64,000 nucleotides of DNA from Parachlorella kessleri (Eukaryota > Chlorophyta > Trebouxiophyceae > Chlorellales > Chlorellaceae): positions 1 through 64,000 of the forward strand of contig BBXU01002253.1 of assembly GCA_001598975.1 (NCBI GenBank), in the 5' to 3' direction. The notes under the pieces were generated by a model. It saw nothing but the letters and a program-made list of their open reading frames with translations. It did not search any database and was not told the origin of the DNA. Made by a program: the position numbers and the translations under genes. Below, piece after piece: positions 23,387 through 34,934 of this stretch (positions are counted from its first letter, which is position 1; the number at the start of each line of letters is the position of its first letter).

Positions 23387-24238
23387 AGTTGGTCAAGCAA
23401 ATGGACGAGCTGCGGGATCTGCAATGAAGCAGACAGGGTGGCCCTCCTGCTGCTGGCCAGGTCAGTGGCAGCGGCCTTCATGCTTTTCATACCTGGCAGG
23501 ACTGTCCATGTGCAAGGCTGGGCTGTTAGCTTCCCCGCCTCTGGCTCTGCGTTGCGGTGGTGCCTCACATTGCTGTATGAGGACCGTCAGACTGATCATG
23601 CAGCACAGTACTGTAGCAGGGTGTTCAACCTTCCTGCAGAGGAGCAGCATGTGTGGGGTCGGCACCTCTCACTACGTGTACTGCTGTTTGCGTTTGGTGC
23701 CATTAATGTCCCGTATGGTGCTGCCTGGGGCCTAGCTAACACTGGTCTTGCCCAATTCCCAGCAGCCCTGTATCAATGCGTGTTCAGCCCCATTGTAGTA
23801 GGCCCCTGACTGGGCATCATCATTGTGCACTTTGGGTATTTTGTGTGCTGCAGGGCGGGCTTTGACCCCCGCACGGCCATGGCCAGGTTTACGGTAGCCA
23901 GGCTGGATGAACTGGTAGAAGACCAAGCAGGCTTGCAGGCTGTGGAGGCACCACGTCCCAAATCAAGGCCCTCTGTGGAACCATAGACGCCCCTAGACCA
24001 ACCTTGTTCCCATGCTGCCCTAGAATCTTTGCTCGTCTAGGACAATCAACTTGACTGGGTAAATTGGGACGCAGTTGTGCCACCAGCCTCGTGGCATTCC
24101 GATGGCGACGCCAAAGCCAAATACCATGCCATGCAGCGCCGGGATAATATCCTACAAGCCAAAAGGAGAACCAACTGGGCGAGGGCCCTCAAGGAGGCTT
24201 CTGAGATATATGCTAAGCAGGAGTCAAAGCACACCTAA
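23387..24238 (+). other. Coding-like continuation downstream of the unknown gene
   Basis: In the same frame as the preceding gene, 23387-23809 reads through 'NEADRVALLLLARSVAAAF' and other hydrophobic segments to a TAG/TGA cluster. An exon-like piece follows a CTGCAG at 23854 ('GFDPRTAMARFTVARLDEL'). Another follows a TCTAG near 24039 and ends at TAA 24236-24238 ('RALKEASEIYAKQESKHT'). A different frame at 23371-23426 gives 'EAILKLVKQMDELRDLQ'. Together this suggests that the gene once extended, or still extends, to 24238 and that 23384-23430 carries a stop or indels. Alternative: a second short gene. Confidence 0.4.
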
Positions 24239-25646
24239 CGAATTGCGTCGAGCAGGTATGTAAAAGGTGACCGGACTGGGTGGAGGGAATTGCACTGGCT
24301 CCCTTCCTTCTTGGTGACAGGTAGTTTCAGGCTGTGTTCCTGCAAGCCACGCTGTGGCATGTGAGTGCGCTGGACCGCCTGTCAGATGTTCTGGGTGCTG
24401 GCTTAAGGCTTGTGGGGTGCCATCATCTGTGAGCAGCTAGTTGATGGCTGTTGCAGCCTGTGCTTTCTCCTTGCGCATATTGTCCATACAGGCTGCCACT
24501 TCCTGCGAGAAGCCTGCTAAGGGAACTGGTGGTAGAAGGCGCTGCGGACCTCTCCGCACATTAAGGGTTTCGACTGAAGCCTACGGAGCTGCACCGCCCC
24601 AATCAGGTGATGATGGTTGCTCTTGTCCGCCAAAATCATTGAGCTGAGGCTGACAGAGCGGCCTGCAAGTCACGAACTCACCTGCTGCTGACATCTGTGT
24701 GTTCTTTTTGCGCGACAGCGACGCTTATAAAGTGTGAGGAGAGGATGTATAGTATTCTGGACTGGCAGCGGTGTATGCAAGGCGTGCTCTAGGGGGATTG
24801 GTTTTCAACAACATGCTGTGCTGGTATTTGGAAGGAATTTGCTTGCATGTCGTGCGTGATGGAGATGTTTAGTCATTGGTTTGAAACCTTGAAGCCAAAT
24901 TGGCAGGTAGAGCGATACGATGGCAGGCAGTGCTGTACAAGAACCCTGGGGGTGCCGCCCTGGAAGGGATGCTCTGCTGGAGATGCAGATTGACAACTTA
25001 CCCTAGTTGTTGTTTTGGTGTACCTACGTGTAATGCAGCCATGCTGTTCAATTTCCTTTTCCAGGTAGTTCCAGGTTCACTGCACGTCCCAGATGACTGT
25101 GACTTGTAATGTCCGCTACTTGTCCTGTTGCAAGCCACAAATGATAAGCTTGGCTCTGGAGGGTGAAGTCACTCACGAACTTCAATGTTAGCCATTTCAC
25201 TGTCCCTTGGATCATCACGGCCACCACATCACATGACAAAGGGAGCAGTACACTTGTTGTGGTAAAAATTGCAAGGTTATGGACTCACACTTTCAGTGTC
25301 AGCGCACGCCGAATGCGGGAGTGCGACACTCTCATACACTTTACTAGGTGAGCAACGAACATAAACCTGAGATTGCTGAGGAGGCATACTGCCTGACTTC
25401 ACAGACCAACAAAAGGACACTGCAAGGCACAACATTCCGGTGCATGCACTTTGCCATGCCTCATGTAATACGTAGGGCACAGCCACTGCCACAGCAGCAG
25501 GCCTTTGGCTACTGCCATGGAGCCCGACCTCCCTAAGGCTACTCAAGCTACCACCCATATCCCTGCACTAGCCAGACGCACTGTCCAGGCTGTGCTGCCG
25601 CCATGACATACCAATGCTTAGTCAATAATGCAATACACCTGCCACA
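24239..25646. other. Intergenic region, no supported gene
   Basis: This lies between the unknown gene and the 3' end of LIL3. A frame at 25348-25536 is open but shows no family and no convincing splice partners. Confidence 0.4.
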
Positions 25647-28072
25647 TCAAGCACGACCCTCAATCTCGGCCTCCGATGGACGCTCCACGCCTTGCCAGGT
25701 GGCATCCCACTGCACAGCAGTCAAAGCACAGGGCTAAGCACATGTGTCACCGGCTCAGCACACGCACGTCCCCGCAGGCAGCCAGAGCGCCGGACAAGTA
25801 GCTTACCCGCTCACTCTCCGGTTAGGGTCTGCACAAGCGGCTGCCTAGACTTTGAGGAGATAGTGTAGCAGCATGGTGACATGCCAGGGGTGAGCTAGCA
25901 GGGCTTGCCTGGGGTGCATAGCGACCCCATCTTCTTTCATAATGAAACAAACCTCCTTGTAAAACATTGGGTCTGCTGCTTTAGAAGTCCCCGCAAAGTC
26001 CCCCCTGGTACGACCCGATGCATCCGGCTGATCAACCGACCTGCTTGTCATAGAATGTGGCCTCGTCCAACAGTGTCTTGTACTTCTCAATATCTGATGA
26101 TGTCCGGATGAGTAGGACTGCAAGGAAGCCATGGCACAAGTTTCAGCATGGAAAACCCACAGGTCAAGGAGGCATAGTACATCCTGGCTTTTGTTGGCCC
26201 CACTGGGGGGGCTCACAACAGCAGGTCAGGTAGCAGTACGCTGTTGGGCTAGACTGTCACTTTGCATACTTCCTACTCCTCTTCGACACAGCATGCCATT
26301 CTCATAAGGAGTCAAGGGAGCACACACCAGCCTCTAGCCCAGCTTTATATCCCCTCTTCTTGTTACCCACGCTGCCCGGTCTCTTGTCAATCCCGGTGCC
26401 ATACTAACACACTATAACACCCCCCCCCCCCCGCCACACACACACACACACACACATACATCGGTGCCACTCACTTCCACCCACGGTGATGAATAGCAGC
26501 AGCTTGCCCAGGAAGGAGCCCTGCTGGTCTGCCAGGGGGACGCCGCCTGTGAGCTTGTCCACTATGAGAGCCATGAAGTAGCCCACCATGGCAGCGCGGC
26601 CGTTCAGCTTCTCGGCCTGCAGTAGGGTCAACAGAGGAGACCGGGACCGTTGAATTTCAAGGGTCTGCCATTGCCAGTGCTATGACAGAACCAACATGGG
26701 CAGCAAAGGCAATGGCCCTCCCTGGCTACGGGCAATTGCGCAGGCAAGCATGCCCCTCTGAGGCTGGAAGAACGTAAAACACCCTGGAAACAACGATCTA
26801 CGATTCCACAGCGACATGCATACCGTGCGCCGAGGTAGATCAAGGGGACGCAGCCACCATACATGACTTTCCGCTTCTAACAAGCAGCCCACCAAATCAC
26901 CAACCAGACGCGACTTGCTTGCATGCGTGCAACAGAGCCACAACACCATCGCAACCCCTGGCCCAATACCTTCACGAATGCCCTAACGCCCCGTCTTACA
27001 TACGACGGGCGTCCTAGCCACACACTGCCGTCAGTCAGCAAACAGATCACCCCCCTCCCTTTCCCTACCCATGGTATCTGAGCTGCAAATCCCCAACAAA
27101 GATGCCACCAACACACTCAAGCAAGGGTCTCACGCCTCCAGCACTTGTACCACCCAGCACCGGCAGCAAGGAGCTCGCTCACCTCTGGTAGGTGGAAGCG
27201 GCGCACCCAGGCCCACCAGGGGATGTCAGCGGTGTCAAACACCACCGCCTCCTCGGTGATGGAGGGGATGGGTGTGTCCTCCAGCAGCTTCCGCCGCGCC
27301 ATCTCGGCGTCAATCACCGCGTCCCAGTCCACCTCGCCGTTGGACTTCTTGAAGGCGGCCATGTTCCAGGTGCCGTTCACCCAGCGGAAGTCGCGGAAGC
27401 GGCCGTCCACAATCTGCAGCACCGGCCCGCTGCCGGTCTTGCCCTCGGCCGCGGCCTTGAACTTGTCCGAGGCGTCCTTGCCGGCCGCCGCGGCGCCAGA
27501 CAGGGTGCCGCCACGCTCCAGAGGGCTTGCCTTCCGCTCCTGCCAATACACATACCCGCTTTGGTTCAGGTCTCAGCAGATGCTACAATGCGCGGACAGA
27601 GGGCTGTGCTGGTGTACCCTTCAAAAAGGCGCTGAAAACCTGCCTGCCAGAGACCTTTTGGACTACGGCCACCCTGGTCCTACTTACTACACTGCTGCTC
27701 AAACTATAAAGCTAACAACACTGCTGGCCGGAACTGCACTGCAAGCCGCCCACCCTGTCCCTGGACCGCACCTTTTTGGGCCCACCAGCCGCGGCAGCCG
27801 TGGCCTCAGGGGCAGCTGCTGCAGGGGTTGGGGTGGGCTCAGCTGTGGCGGTGGCAGAGTTAGTGGACTCAGCCCTTGCAGTCAAGCAGACGCGGCGCGG
27901 CTGCTGCCTGCGGCCAAGGGCATGGAAAGCTAGATCGGTTGCATGAGCGCTCCAGCGATTTTGCTGGGAAGCAATAGCCACCTCCTTCCAGATTCCAGTG
28001 TTCTAACCTGTGCACCCGGCTCTGCACCAGGGGACTCCTCAGGCAAGCTGGGAGTGAGGCCACGATTGCCAT
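25647..28072 (-). CDS. LIL3: LIL3, light-harvesting-like protein 3 (plastid)
   Basis: Six minus-strand exons: 28008-28072, 27772-27907, 27183-27539, 26475-26616, 26041-26117, 25647-25709; 840 nt, 279 residues. The N-terminus ('[19 protein letters not shown]' to about '[11 protein letters not shown]') is a plastid transit peptide. The LIL3-specific blocks follow: '[20 protein letters not shown]', '[20 protein letters not shown]', the chlorophyll-binding helix '[20 protein letters not shown]', then '[21 protein letters not shown]'-type C-terminus split over the last two exons. LIL3 is a thylakoid protein that anchors geranylgeranyl reductase and related enzymes, linking chlorophyll phytylation and tocopherol synthesis. 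Intron 4 carries a GT microsatellite close to its donor and a dispersed repeat. It lies head to head with KAS I, with 288 bases between start codons. Confidence 0.95.
26205..26262 (+). repeat. Dispersed repeat copy inside LIL3 intron 4
   Basis: This matches 19018-19070 (GGTCAGGT.GC.GTACGCTGTT, then CTAGACT). The intron location shows that the element inserts within genes as well as between them. Confidence 0.5.
26420..26457. repeat. Poly-C run plus (CA)n microsatellite
   Basis: A run of about 13 C is followed by about ten CA units. On the LIL3 strand this reads (GT)n then poly-G, starting about 17 bases after the intron 4 donor. Confidence 0.85.
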
Positions 28073-28360
28073 GGCTGCTAAAGCAAGTGCGCTGCACGGG
28101 AGGGACGGCCGTCGCTGCTGGACGACGGGTTGATGTCTCTCAGGCACATTTAACGTCCAATGTCGTTTACAACTTATCTCTCACAGGATAGCTATCCAGG
28201 GTCGAAGGGTTCCCGCGATTAGAGTCGAGTCCAGTTTCAGAGGCATTCCATCAGCCGTGCACCAGTATTAGGCGATCATCGCGTAGATTCTTACTTTTGT
28301 CACTGCTGTTTTGCAAGAAGTCAGCACGACGGCAGTCGCTTTAGCAGAGGGTCCCCGCTG
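28073..28360. promoter_or_regulatory. Divergent promoter region, LIL3 (-) and KAS I (+)
   Basis: 288 bases separate the two start codons, so both promoters and leaders lie here. No clear TATA element was found. Both products work in the plastid, so shared light or growth control is plausible but not shown by any motif. Confidence 0.5.
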
Positions 28361-31300
28361 ATGAACGCCATGCAAGCACAACAGCAGCTGTCGGGGCGCC
28401 AGTGCGTCAACCGAACCAACCTAGTTGCAGCACGCAAGCCGCATTTGCGATGCCGTAGAGGTGTGTGGTGTCCTTGGACGGTCTGGGTGATGTTGCCGCA
28501 ACAAGTGCTGCTGCCAGTTTGCCCAGTATATGTAGTGCCAGTTTGGTGGTGGGCTTGAACCTGCAACAGCGCCGTACTGACCTGATCTGAGAGCACAATG
28601 TGCGTCCACGTTGGGATGGCTAGTTGAGGGAGGAATTGCAGGCAAGGCCAGTGCTTGGCGCATGCCAGGTATACTGCTTGATGCACCCGCCAAGCTCTGT
28701 CGTCTCTAGCACATATTGATGGTGTTACGTGCGTGCGTGTTACGTTGCGGTGGCCGAAGTCTACTCTGCAGATGACCAACACCGGTGTGCTACTTTGTGC
28801 CTTGTTTTGCAGCCGCAGCTGTGGTGACGCAGGCAGCAGCCCAAACAGACCCGAAAAAGCGGGTGGTCATTACTGGAATGGGCGTTGCCTCCTGCTTTGG
28901 CAATGATGTGGACGAGTTCTACAGCAAGCTGCTGGACGGAGTCAGCGGGGTGAACCACATCGACAGGTTTGTGTGTTGAGTTGTTTCAAGAAGGTGGATA
29001 GGTGTGTTGCAGCTTTGGCGTTGACGCTAGACTTCTCTAAAACAACAACAAATTTGCAGTTGTACTGCCAGACACTGCTGGAGGTTGGGTTCAGGGTAGC
29101 ACCCTAGCAGGCATGCCAAACCTCCCTTTTGTTTGGTGGAGTAAGCACTGTGGGACAGTGGATATTGAATTGCGAAGGGAGACTGATAAGGGGATCTTAC
29201 CTTGGTGTAAGCGGAAGCGGGCCAGCACTGAGGTTTTATTACGTACATGGGCGCCACATGTTATCCTTGTGGCTATGCTTACCTGTGTGTGCCGGGTAGG
29301 AAGGGAGAACTGCTGGGGTTTGTGATGGGAATTTTCAGTAGTCCTCACAATTGGGGGCCGTGACAGACCGCGGCTGGCCACACCAGGAACAATGCCATTG
29401 CAGAACGTAAGGAGCGAGCCACCATGGAGCCTAGTGAGGACCTGTCTAGTGCAAGAATCCCTTGCTCAAGTTTTGCGCCTTCAACGGTGACCGCCCTGTT
29501 GGGACCATTCAGTAAGCCTGTCTTTGATGATGCATCTCATTTTGCCATGTGACACCTGCCCCCTGCAGGTTTGACGCCACAGAGTTCCCCACCAACTTTG
29601 CTGCCCAGATCCGCGGCTTCACCAACGAGGACCTAATCGACAAGAAGAACGCCCGCCGCTACGACGACTGCCTGTCCTACGCCATGGTCGCGTCCAAGAA
29701 GGTGGGCATGCAAGCAGGCAGGCGCTGACCTCGTGTCTCAGACGGATAAGCGTAGCCCTTACGGATTTGAGTAGTTCCCCTGGGGCCCTGGCTGACATGG
29801 CGACAACCCACCCCTGTGACTGTGGAGGGGGTCCTAGGTATCCAGTCTGCGCGGGTGCTGGGCAAGTGGCACATGTAACGGTGGTAGTCATCCTTTCAGG
29901 CTGTGAGGTGGTCCCTGGCCCTGGTCGCAGGCTCTGCGCATGGCTGGTCTGGAGAAGCAGGGTAACCCGGAGGGTTACGGCAAGCTGGACAAGAAGAGGG
30001 TGGGAGTCATCGTGGGCTCAGGCATGGGCGGCCTGACAGTGTTCCAGGCAAGTTGTCCTTGTTATGTCAGGGGGTGGTGAGAGAGACGGGGTGGGCGGTT
30101 GGGAGTTCTCATGTGTCTGGCTTGGTGGGCATATCGTGTTCCATCCAGGTACAGGATGCGTGGGCGGATTTGTACACTATGGCACTGTTCTGCCATGGTG
30201 GAATTGTCAGCTGGATGACTGGGTTTGTGTACCTCGAACGCCGTTTCATGGCAGCCCATCAAGTGCTTGGAGGCGTCAGCGGACTGCAGCTGCACTTGTT
30301 CACTGCCGTTAGGGGGACAGCTTGTAGTCAGTGGGAATGTCAGCATGTGGCTTGCAAGAGCTGGGTCCCTTCACTGCATGAGATGTGAATGTAGGGGTGG
30401 TGTAAGCCACTTGGATGCGGCTGCAAGACCGTCCTGCAGCCAGGGGGAAGGCTATCGGTTGTGGTTAGAGCCCGTCTGGCTGTGAAATGCTTTCTGGTGT
30501 GACTTGGCACTGCCCGCTGACATGCTGTGACCTGCTGTGTTCCATTGCAGGATGGTGTGAAGGCCCTGGTGGAGAAGGGCTACAAGAAGATCACGCCCTT
30601 CTTCATCCCCTATGCCATCACAAACATGGGTGAGCCCGATGCCGGGGTCCTGCCCTGATCTATGGGATATTTGCAGGCTGGCACACACTGATGGGGTAGC
30701 TTGTGTGGGTGCCACGCTCTTAGCGGAATGACTGTAGTTGTTACATTCCTGTACTGGGGCTGGTGCCAGCCTGTAGGCGCCTCTGTGCACGTGTCCTTCA
30801 TGTAGCATAAGGGGCACCTGTCCTGCAGCATGGTGCGCATAGTAGGCCGTGCTGCAGCGTGCCAGCATGGGCCTACAGCAAGCCCTGCTGCCTGCCGTCC
30901 AGGCTCCCCTTGTGCTCCATGAAGGACGCCTGTGCCTTGGCCTATTAGATTCCATCCCCCCGCTGCATACTGTGGCTATGCCCTGGCTGTCCTGGCTAAC
31001 ACATACAACATTCGTTGTCCGTCAATGGGGAAAGGATACCTTCCCACAGGTCTTCCTACCCTTCAATGCTGGGCTTGGTGTTAGTGGGTGCAATAACTCA
31101 ACATCAGCTGCCCGCTCCAAGAAACTCCATCTTTTATATCCTCTCTCCAGGCGGTGGCCTTGTGGGCATCGATCAGGGCTTCATGTGCCCCAACTACTCC
31201 TAACAACTCCCCCTTTTCAAATCCTTCTTCCAGGCGGCGCCCTTGTGGGTATTGACCAGGGCTTCATGGGCCCCAACTACTCCATCTCCACCGCCTGCGC

Positions 31301-33638
31301 CACCGCCAACTACTGCTTTGTGGCGGCCGCCAACCACATCCGCAACGGCGAGGCCGACGTGATCGTCGCCGGCGGCAGCGAGGCGCCCATCATCCCAGTC
31401 GGGCTGGGCGGCTTCGTGGCGTGCAGGTGAGCGCGTAGCAAGCGAGGTGACACTGCAGCAGGGGGGGGGGGGGGGTTTGTTTGTTTCTGGGGTCGTTTGG
31501 CTGGCGGTGCGTGGAACCCGCTGGGCTGCTTGAGTGGCATGCTGGGGCGCGATGAGGAGCACGTGTGTGCCGGCAGCATGCCGTTGGTGTGGTGTTGTGC
31601 TGTTGATGTCGGGCATCCCTACCACAGCTCTGTGCGTGCTGGTGGTGAGCCTGGGATTCACGAGATGCCCTGCAAGGCATCGGTGCGGTGCAGTGCAGTG
31701 ACGGTTGTGCAAGCATGTGCCAGCCATCAGGAACTCGACATGCAAGCAGGCATGCAGCGGCAAGCACAGCTGAACATAGTATCCACCATGTATGCTGCTT
31801 TCATGGACCCTCTTTGCCTCTTCAGGGTTAGGAGGTTGTTTCAAGTCGTGTGTGCTGTGCCTGCAGAGCGCTGTCGCAGCGGTGTGACGAGCCGCAGCGG
31901 GCGTCGCGGCCCTGGGACAAGAATCGTGACGGCTTTGTCATGGGCGAGGGGGCTGGGGTGCTGATCATGGAGAGCCTAGAGCATGCGCTCAACCGCGGCG
32001 CCAACATAATTGCGGAGTACCGGGGAGGTGAGTCTGGATGGGGTCGCTGCACAAGGAGCTTTGGTAATGGGGTGAGTCCGGTCTGACAGCGTACCACCCA
32101 CCTGGCAATGTTGCCGCAAGCAGTGGAGCCAAGTCAGAGCCAGGCTGTTCTATCTCCATAAACCGTAGGGGCAGAGCGGGTTGAACTCGCGTGACACGGT
32201 ACCACCTCCTGGCTTTCGCTATCCTGAACCCCCAGCAGTGGCAGGGGTGGAGCTGTGGGGTGAGTGCCTTGTTTGCGTTGCTCTGCAGGCGCTGTGACCT
32301 GCGATGCCCATCACATGACTGACCCCCACCCCGACGGCCTTGGAGTCTCCACTTGCATCCGGCTGGCGCTGCAGGACGGTGGTGTGGACCCGGACGAGGT
32401 ACGGAGCTCCCTTCTTGCTTATTCTAGGTGCTCTCCGAGTGATTCCTTGGGCTTGGATTCCTGCAAATTACAAAGGCTTGGGGCCGTGCTGTCTTGGTAT
32501 CTAGTCGAATGCAAGAGTGGCAGAGGGTGGGCTGTATGCGTGGCGAGCAGGAGTGATGTGGCACAACCAATGCTGTGTGTACCCCCAGTGCTACTAGACT
32601 GGCAATCATGTGGAGCTTGCATCGGTGACGTGCAAGTGCTGCTTGCATGCCCGCACAGGACCGCGATTGTTGGTGCGGTGTGTGGCAGATATTTCAAGGC
32701 AGGAGATGCTGGGCGGTGTGGAGGAGATGCTGGGCGGTGTGGCTCTCACTCAGCTTGCATGCCTTGTTGATGCTAACTGCATTGCTCTTTGGTTCGGCCT
32801 ATCTGCAGGTCAACTACATCAACGCACATGCCACCAGCACGCTTGTGGGTGATGTGGCGGAGGTGAAGGCCATCAAGAAGGTGGGCTACAGAAGAGTGGA
32901 AGAACTCTCTGCGGGTGCTGCTGCATACTCGCCTGAACGTCGAAGTGTTGTTGGGTGTGGGCATTGTGCTTGCGACCGCTCCGCCAGTGGTGGACTTTTT
33001 GTTGAGGCTCGGTGGCTGTGGAGCGTTGCTGAGTCGGCCCCTGCTGGCGCTGACCATCCCTTGTATTCCTTTACGCCAGTGGATGACACCACCATCTCCC
33101 CGTCGCCACTCCCAGCTCAGCTTTCCTCCCTGTCGCTTCTGACTGCAGGTGTTCAGCAGCATGAACGGCGTGAAGATGAACGCCACCAAGTCTATGATTG
33201 GGCACTGCCTCGGCGCTGCGGGCGGCATGGAGGCCATCGCCACCATCCAAGCCATGCGGACCGGCTGGGTGCACCCCACCATCAACAACGTAAGCAGGGC
33301 GAACCCATGTCTGCATGGCTTGGCTTGGGCTTTTGAAGATACCAGCGACCTTTATTCGTGCAACAGGAGCTGTGGGTTGATGGTATGGTGGGCTGGCATG
33401 GGTCCGCCTGGCTCTTCTACGTGCTGACCGTCTGCAGCAGTTTCGCTCCATGGCCCTCGTGACCAACCCATGACTCATGTATGACTACCCGCAGGAGGAC
33501 CCCATTGACGAGGTGGCTGACATCAACGTCGTGCCCAACACCAAGCAGCAGCACGAGATCCGGGTCGGCATCAGCAACTCGTTCGGCTTTGGCGGCCACA
33601 ATTCCGTGGTGGCCTTCGCCCCCTACAAGGAGGCATGA
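28361..33638 (+). CDS. KAS1: 3-oxoacyl-[acyl-carrier-protein] synthase I, plastidial
   Basis: Eleven exons: 28361-28460, 28813-28966, 29569-29701, 29931-30047, 30551-30629, 31234-31426, 31867-32027, 32289-32398, 32809-32880, 33149-33289, 33495-33638; 1404 nt, 467 residues. A transit peptide ('[19 protein letters not shown]') precedes the thiolase-fold enzyme starting at '[16 protein letters not shown]'. The catalytic Cys is in 'STACATANY' (about residue 216), the two His are in '[11 protein letters not shown]' and '[13 protein letters not shown]', and the tail '[14 protein letters not shown]' is typical. '[11 protein letters not shown]' and the overall match are of the KAS I rather than KAS II type. 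It condenses malonyl-ACP with acyl-ACP from C4 to C16 in plastid fatty-acid synthesis. Intron 4 starts with GC (CAG|GCAAGT at 30048). Intron 5 holds a duplicated start of the catalytic exon with a stop codon. Confidence 0.96.
31118..31200 (+). other. Duplicated acceptor and exon start (poison pseudo-exon) in KAS I
   Basis: Bases 31151-31200 match 31234-31283 at 44 of 50 positions, and the pyrimidine-rich stretch before each also matches, so an 83-bp unit has been duplicated. Use of the upstream acceptor (CTCCAG at 31145-31150) gives '[16 protein letters not shown]' followed at once by TAA, before the catalytic Cys. No donor follows the copy. Confidence 0.85.
31461..31475 (+). repeat. Poly-G run in KAS I intron
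   Basis: Fifteen consecutive G, 35 bases after the donor at 31427. Confidence 0.9.
32702..32742 (+). repeat. 21-bp direct duplication in KAS I intron
   Basis: The unit GGAGATGCTGGGCGGTGTGG occurs twice in a row, separated by a single A. Confidence 0.9.
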
Positions 33639-34093
33639 CCTGCTGGCTCTCGTTTGGTTGCCGTGTGACCTGGCATTGGCAACAGTCCCAGCACTGCTGG
33701 TGTTGACAGGTCCAGCTTTGGGCAGACTGCGCAGATTGCACCCTGCAAGGGAATGCGCAGAGGACTGGGGTGGGTCGGTTGTTGTCATGGGTGTACTGGT
33801 CCCGACCCTGGCTTGGCGGCCGAGGCCTTGATTAAGCTGACTGACAGGCCCACCATGGCGTGGTGTTGTGTTGGTGTTCAGCTTCCAGCACTTGCTTTCC
33901 CTCCTGGCACTGCCAGTGTATGACTTGCACATTTCTTTTTTCTATGGCAGTGGGGCAAGCAGCTGACGATGCCGGTGCCATGGATATATATACTAGCTTG
34001 GCTGCTGCCCCAGGTTGATGGGAAGTTGTTATTCTTTCCATGTGCTGCCTCTGTCGCAACATGCAGGTCAATTTTGGTACAGTTCTGGCATGT

Positions 34094-34098
34094 TGTAA
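34094..34098 (+). terminator. Candidate polyadenylation signal TGTAA (KAS I)
   Basis: TGTAA is the usual green-algal polyadenylation signal. This copy lies 456 bases past the KAS I stop. Confidence 0.4.
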
Positions 34099-34272
34099 AC
34101 AAGATTGCCATGATGCTGAATGGCCGTGGACTTAACCTCGGACATCACCACAGGGTGCTTATACTCCTGTGTCACATAAAGAGCACCGCACCTCCCAAAG
34201 CAAAGTTACAGCTGTGTACAGGATGCCTCCCACTGTAGTAAGAAACCTGGCCAAATGCAACGCAGCACGGTG

Positions 34273-34313
34273 TAGTTAGTCAAGGCTACCCAACTAGTTA
34301 GTCAAGGCTACCC
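34273..34313 (+). repeat. Direct repeat TAGTTAGTCAAGGCTACCC x2
   Basis: Two identical 19-base copies start at 34273 and 34295, between the convergent KAS I and AMT genes. Confidence 0.85.
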
Positions 34314-34437
34314 GGTTACTGACCCTGTAACGATGACTAAATGGCGTACCAATGGGTGGGTAGCCGTCACACACGTGTGGCAACAAAATGAATTTGTGCA
34401 CAAGAACCTTGCAGACAACATGAAATGAACCAGTGTT

Positions 34438-34442
34438 TTACA
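34438..34442 (-). terminator. Candidate polyadenylation signal TGTAA (AMT)
   Basis: TTACA on the plus strand, about 495 bases past the AMT stop. Confidence 0.4.
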
Positions 34443-34934
34443 TGCAGAGGTGGTGGGCACGCTTGCCTCGCATGCCTAAACAAACACCACGGCTGACTCA
34501 GGAAGAAAGAATGCGAGGCTAACCCTACAGTTAGGAGACAAACAGAGCTAGAGATAGATACAAACCAAAGAGAGAAACAGACCGAAAGAGAGGCGAGCTG
34601 AATAGCATTTAGCAGTGGCGACGGGCACGACTTATACAGGACCACAAGGAGGGCCGGTGTACGGAGAGCAGAGGGACAGGAGAGTAGGCGTTGAGGGACA
34701 GATCAAGTGCCTGATGGTGCAGGAACATCTGAAGAAAGCGCCGCAGTAGTGGACGGGGTAGGCACATGTCAGGGTACACGAGGTCGTAAGGCATGCTGTG
34801 CTCACCAGCTTGTCAACATAACCGTAAGGAGCCTACCGGAGGGTGCAGAGGGAGAGGGCACCACAGCATGGCAGGGTACAACACCGACACCAATCTTGCA
34901 GGCTATCCTACAGTGTGCACAGTCAGTGCCCCAG

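Larger units (their letters stand above)
33639..34934. other. Convergent 3' region between KAS I and AMT
   Basis: No gene is seen. It contains the 3' UTRs of both genes, with polyadenylation candidates on each strand and a 22-bp-period direct repeat at 34273-34313. Confidence 0.55.

Noticed and set aside
27145..27933. Plus-strand frame of 262 codons
   Set aside because: It is the reverse of LIL3 exons 2 and 3.
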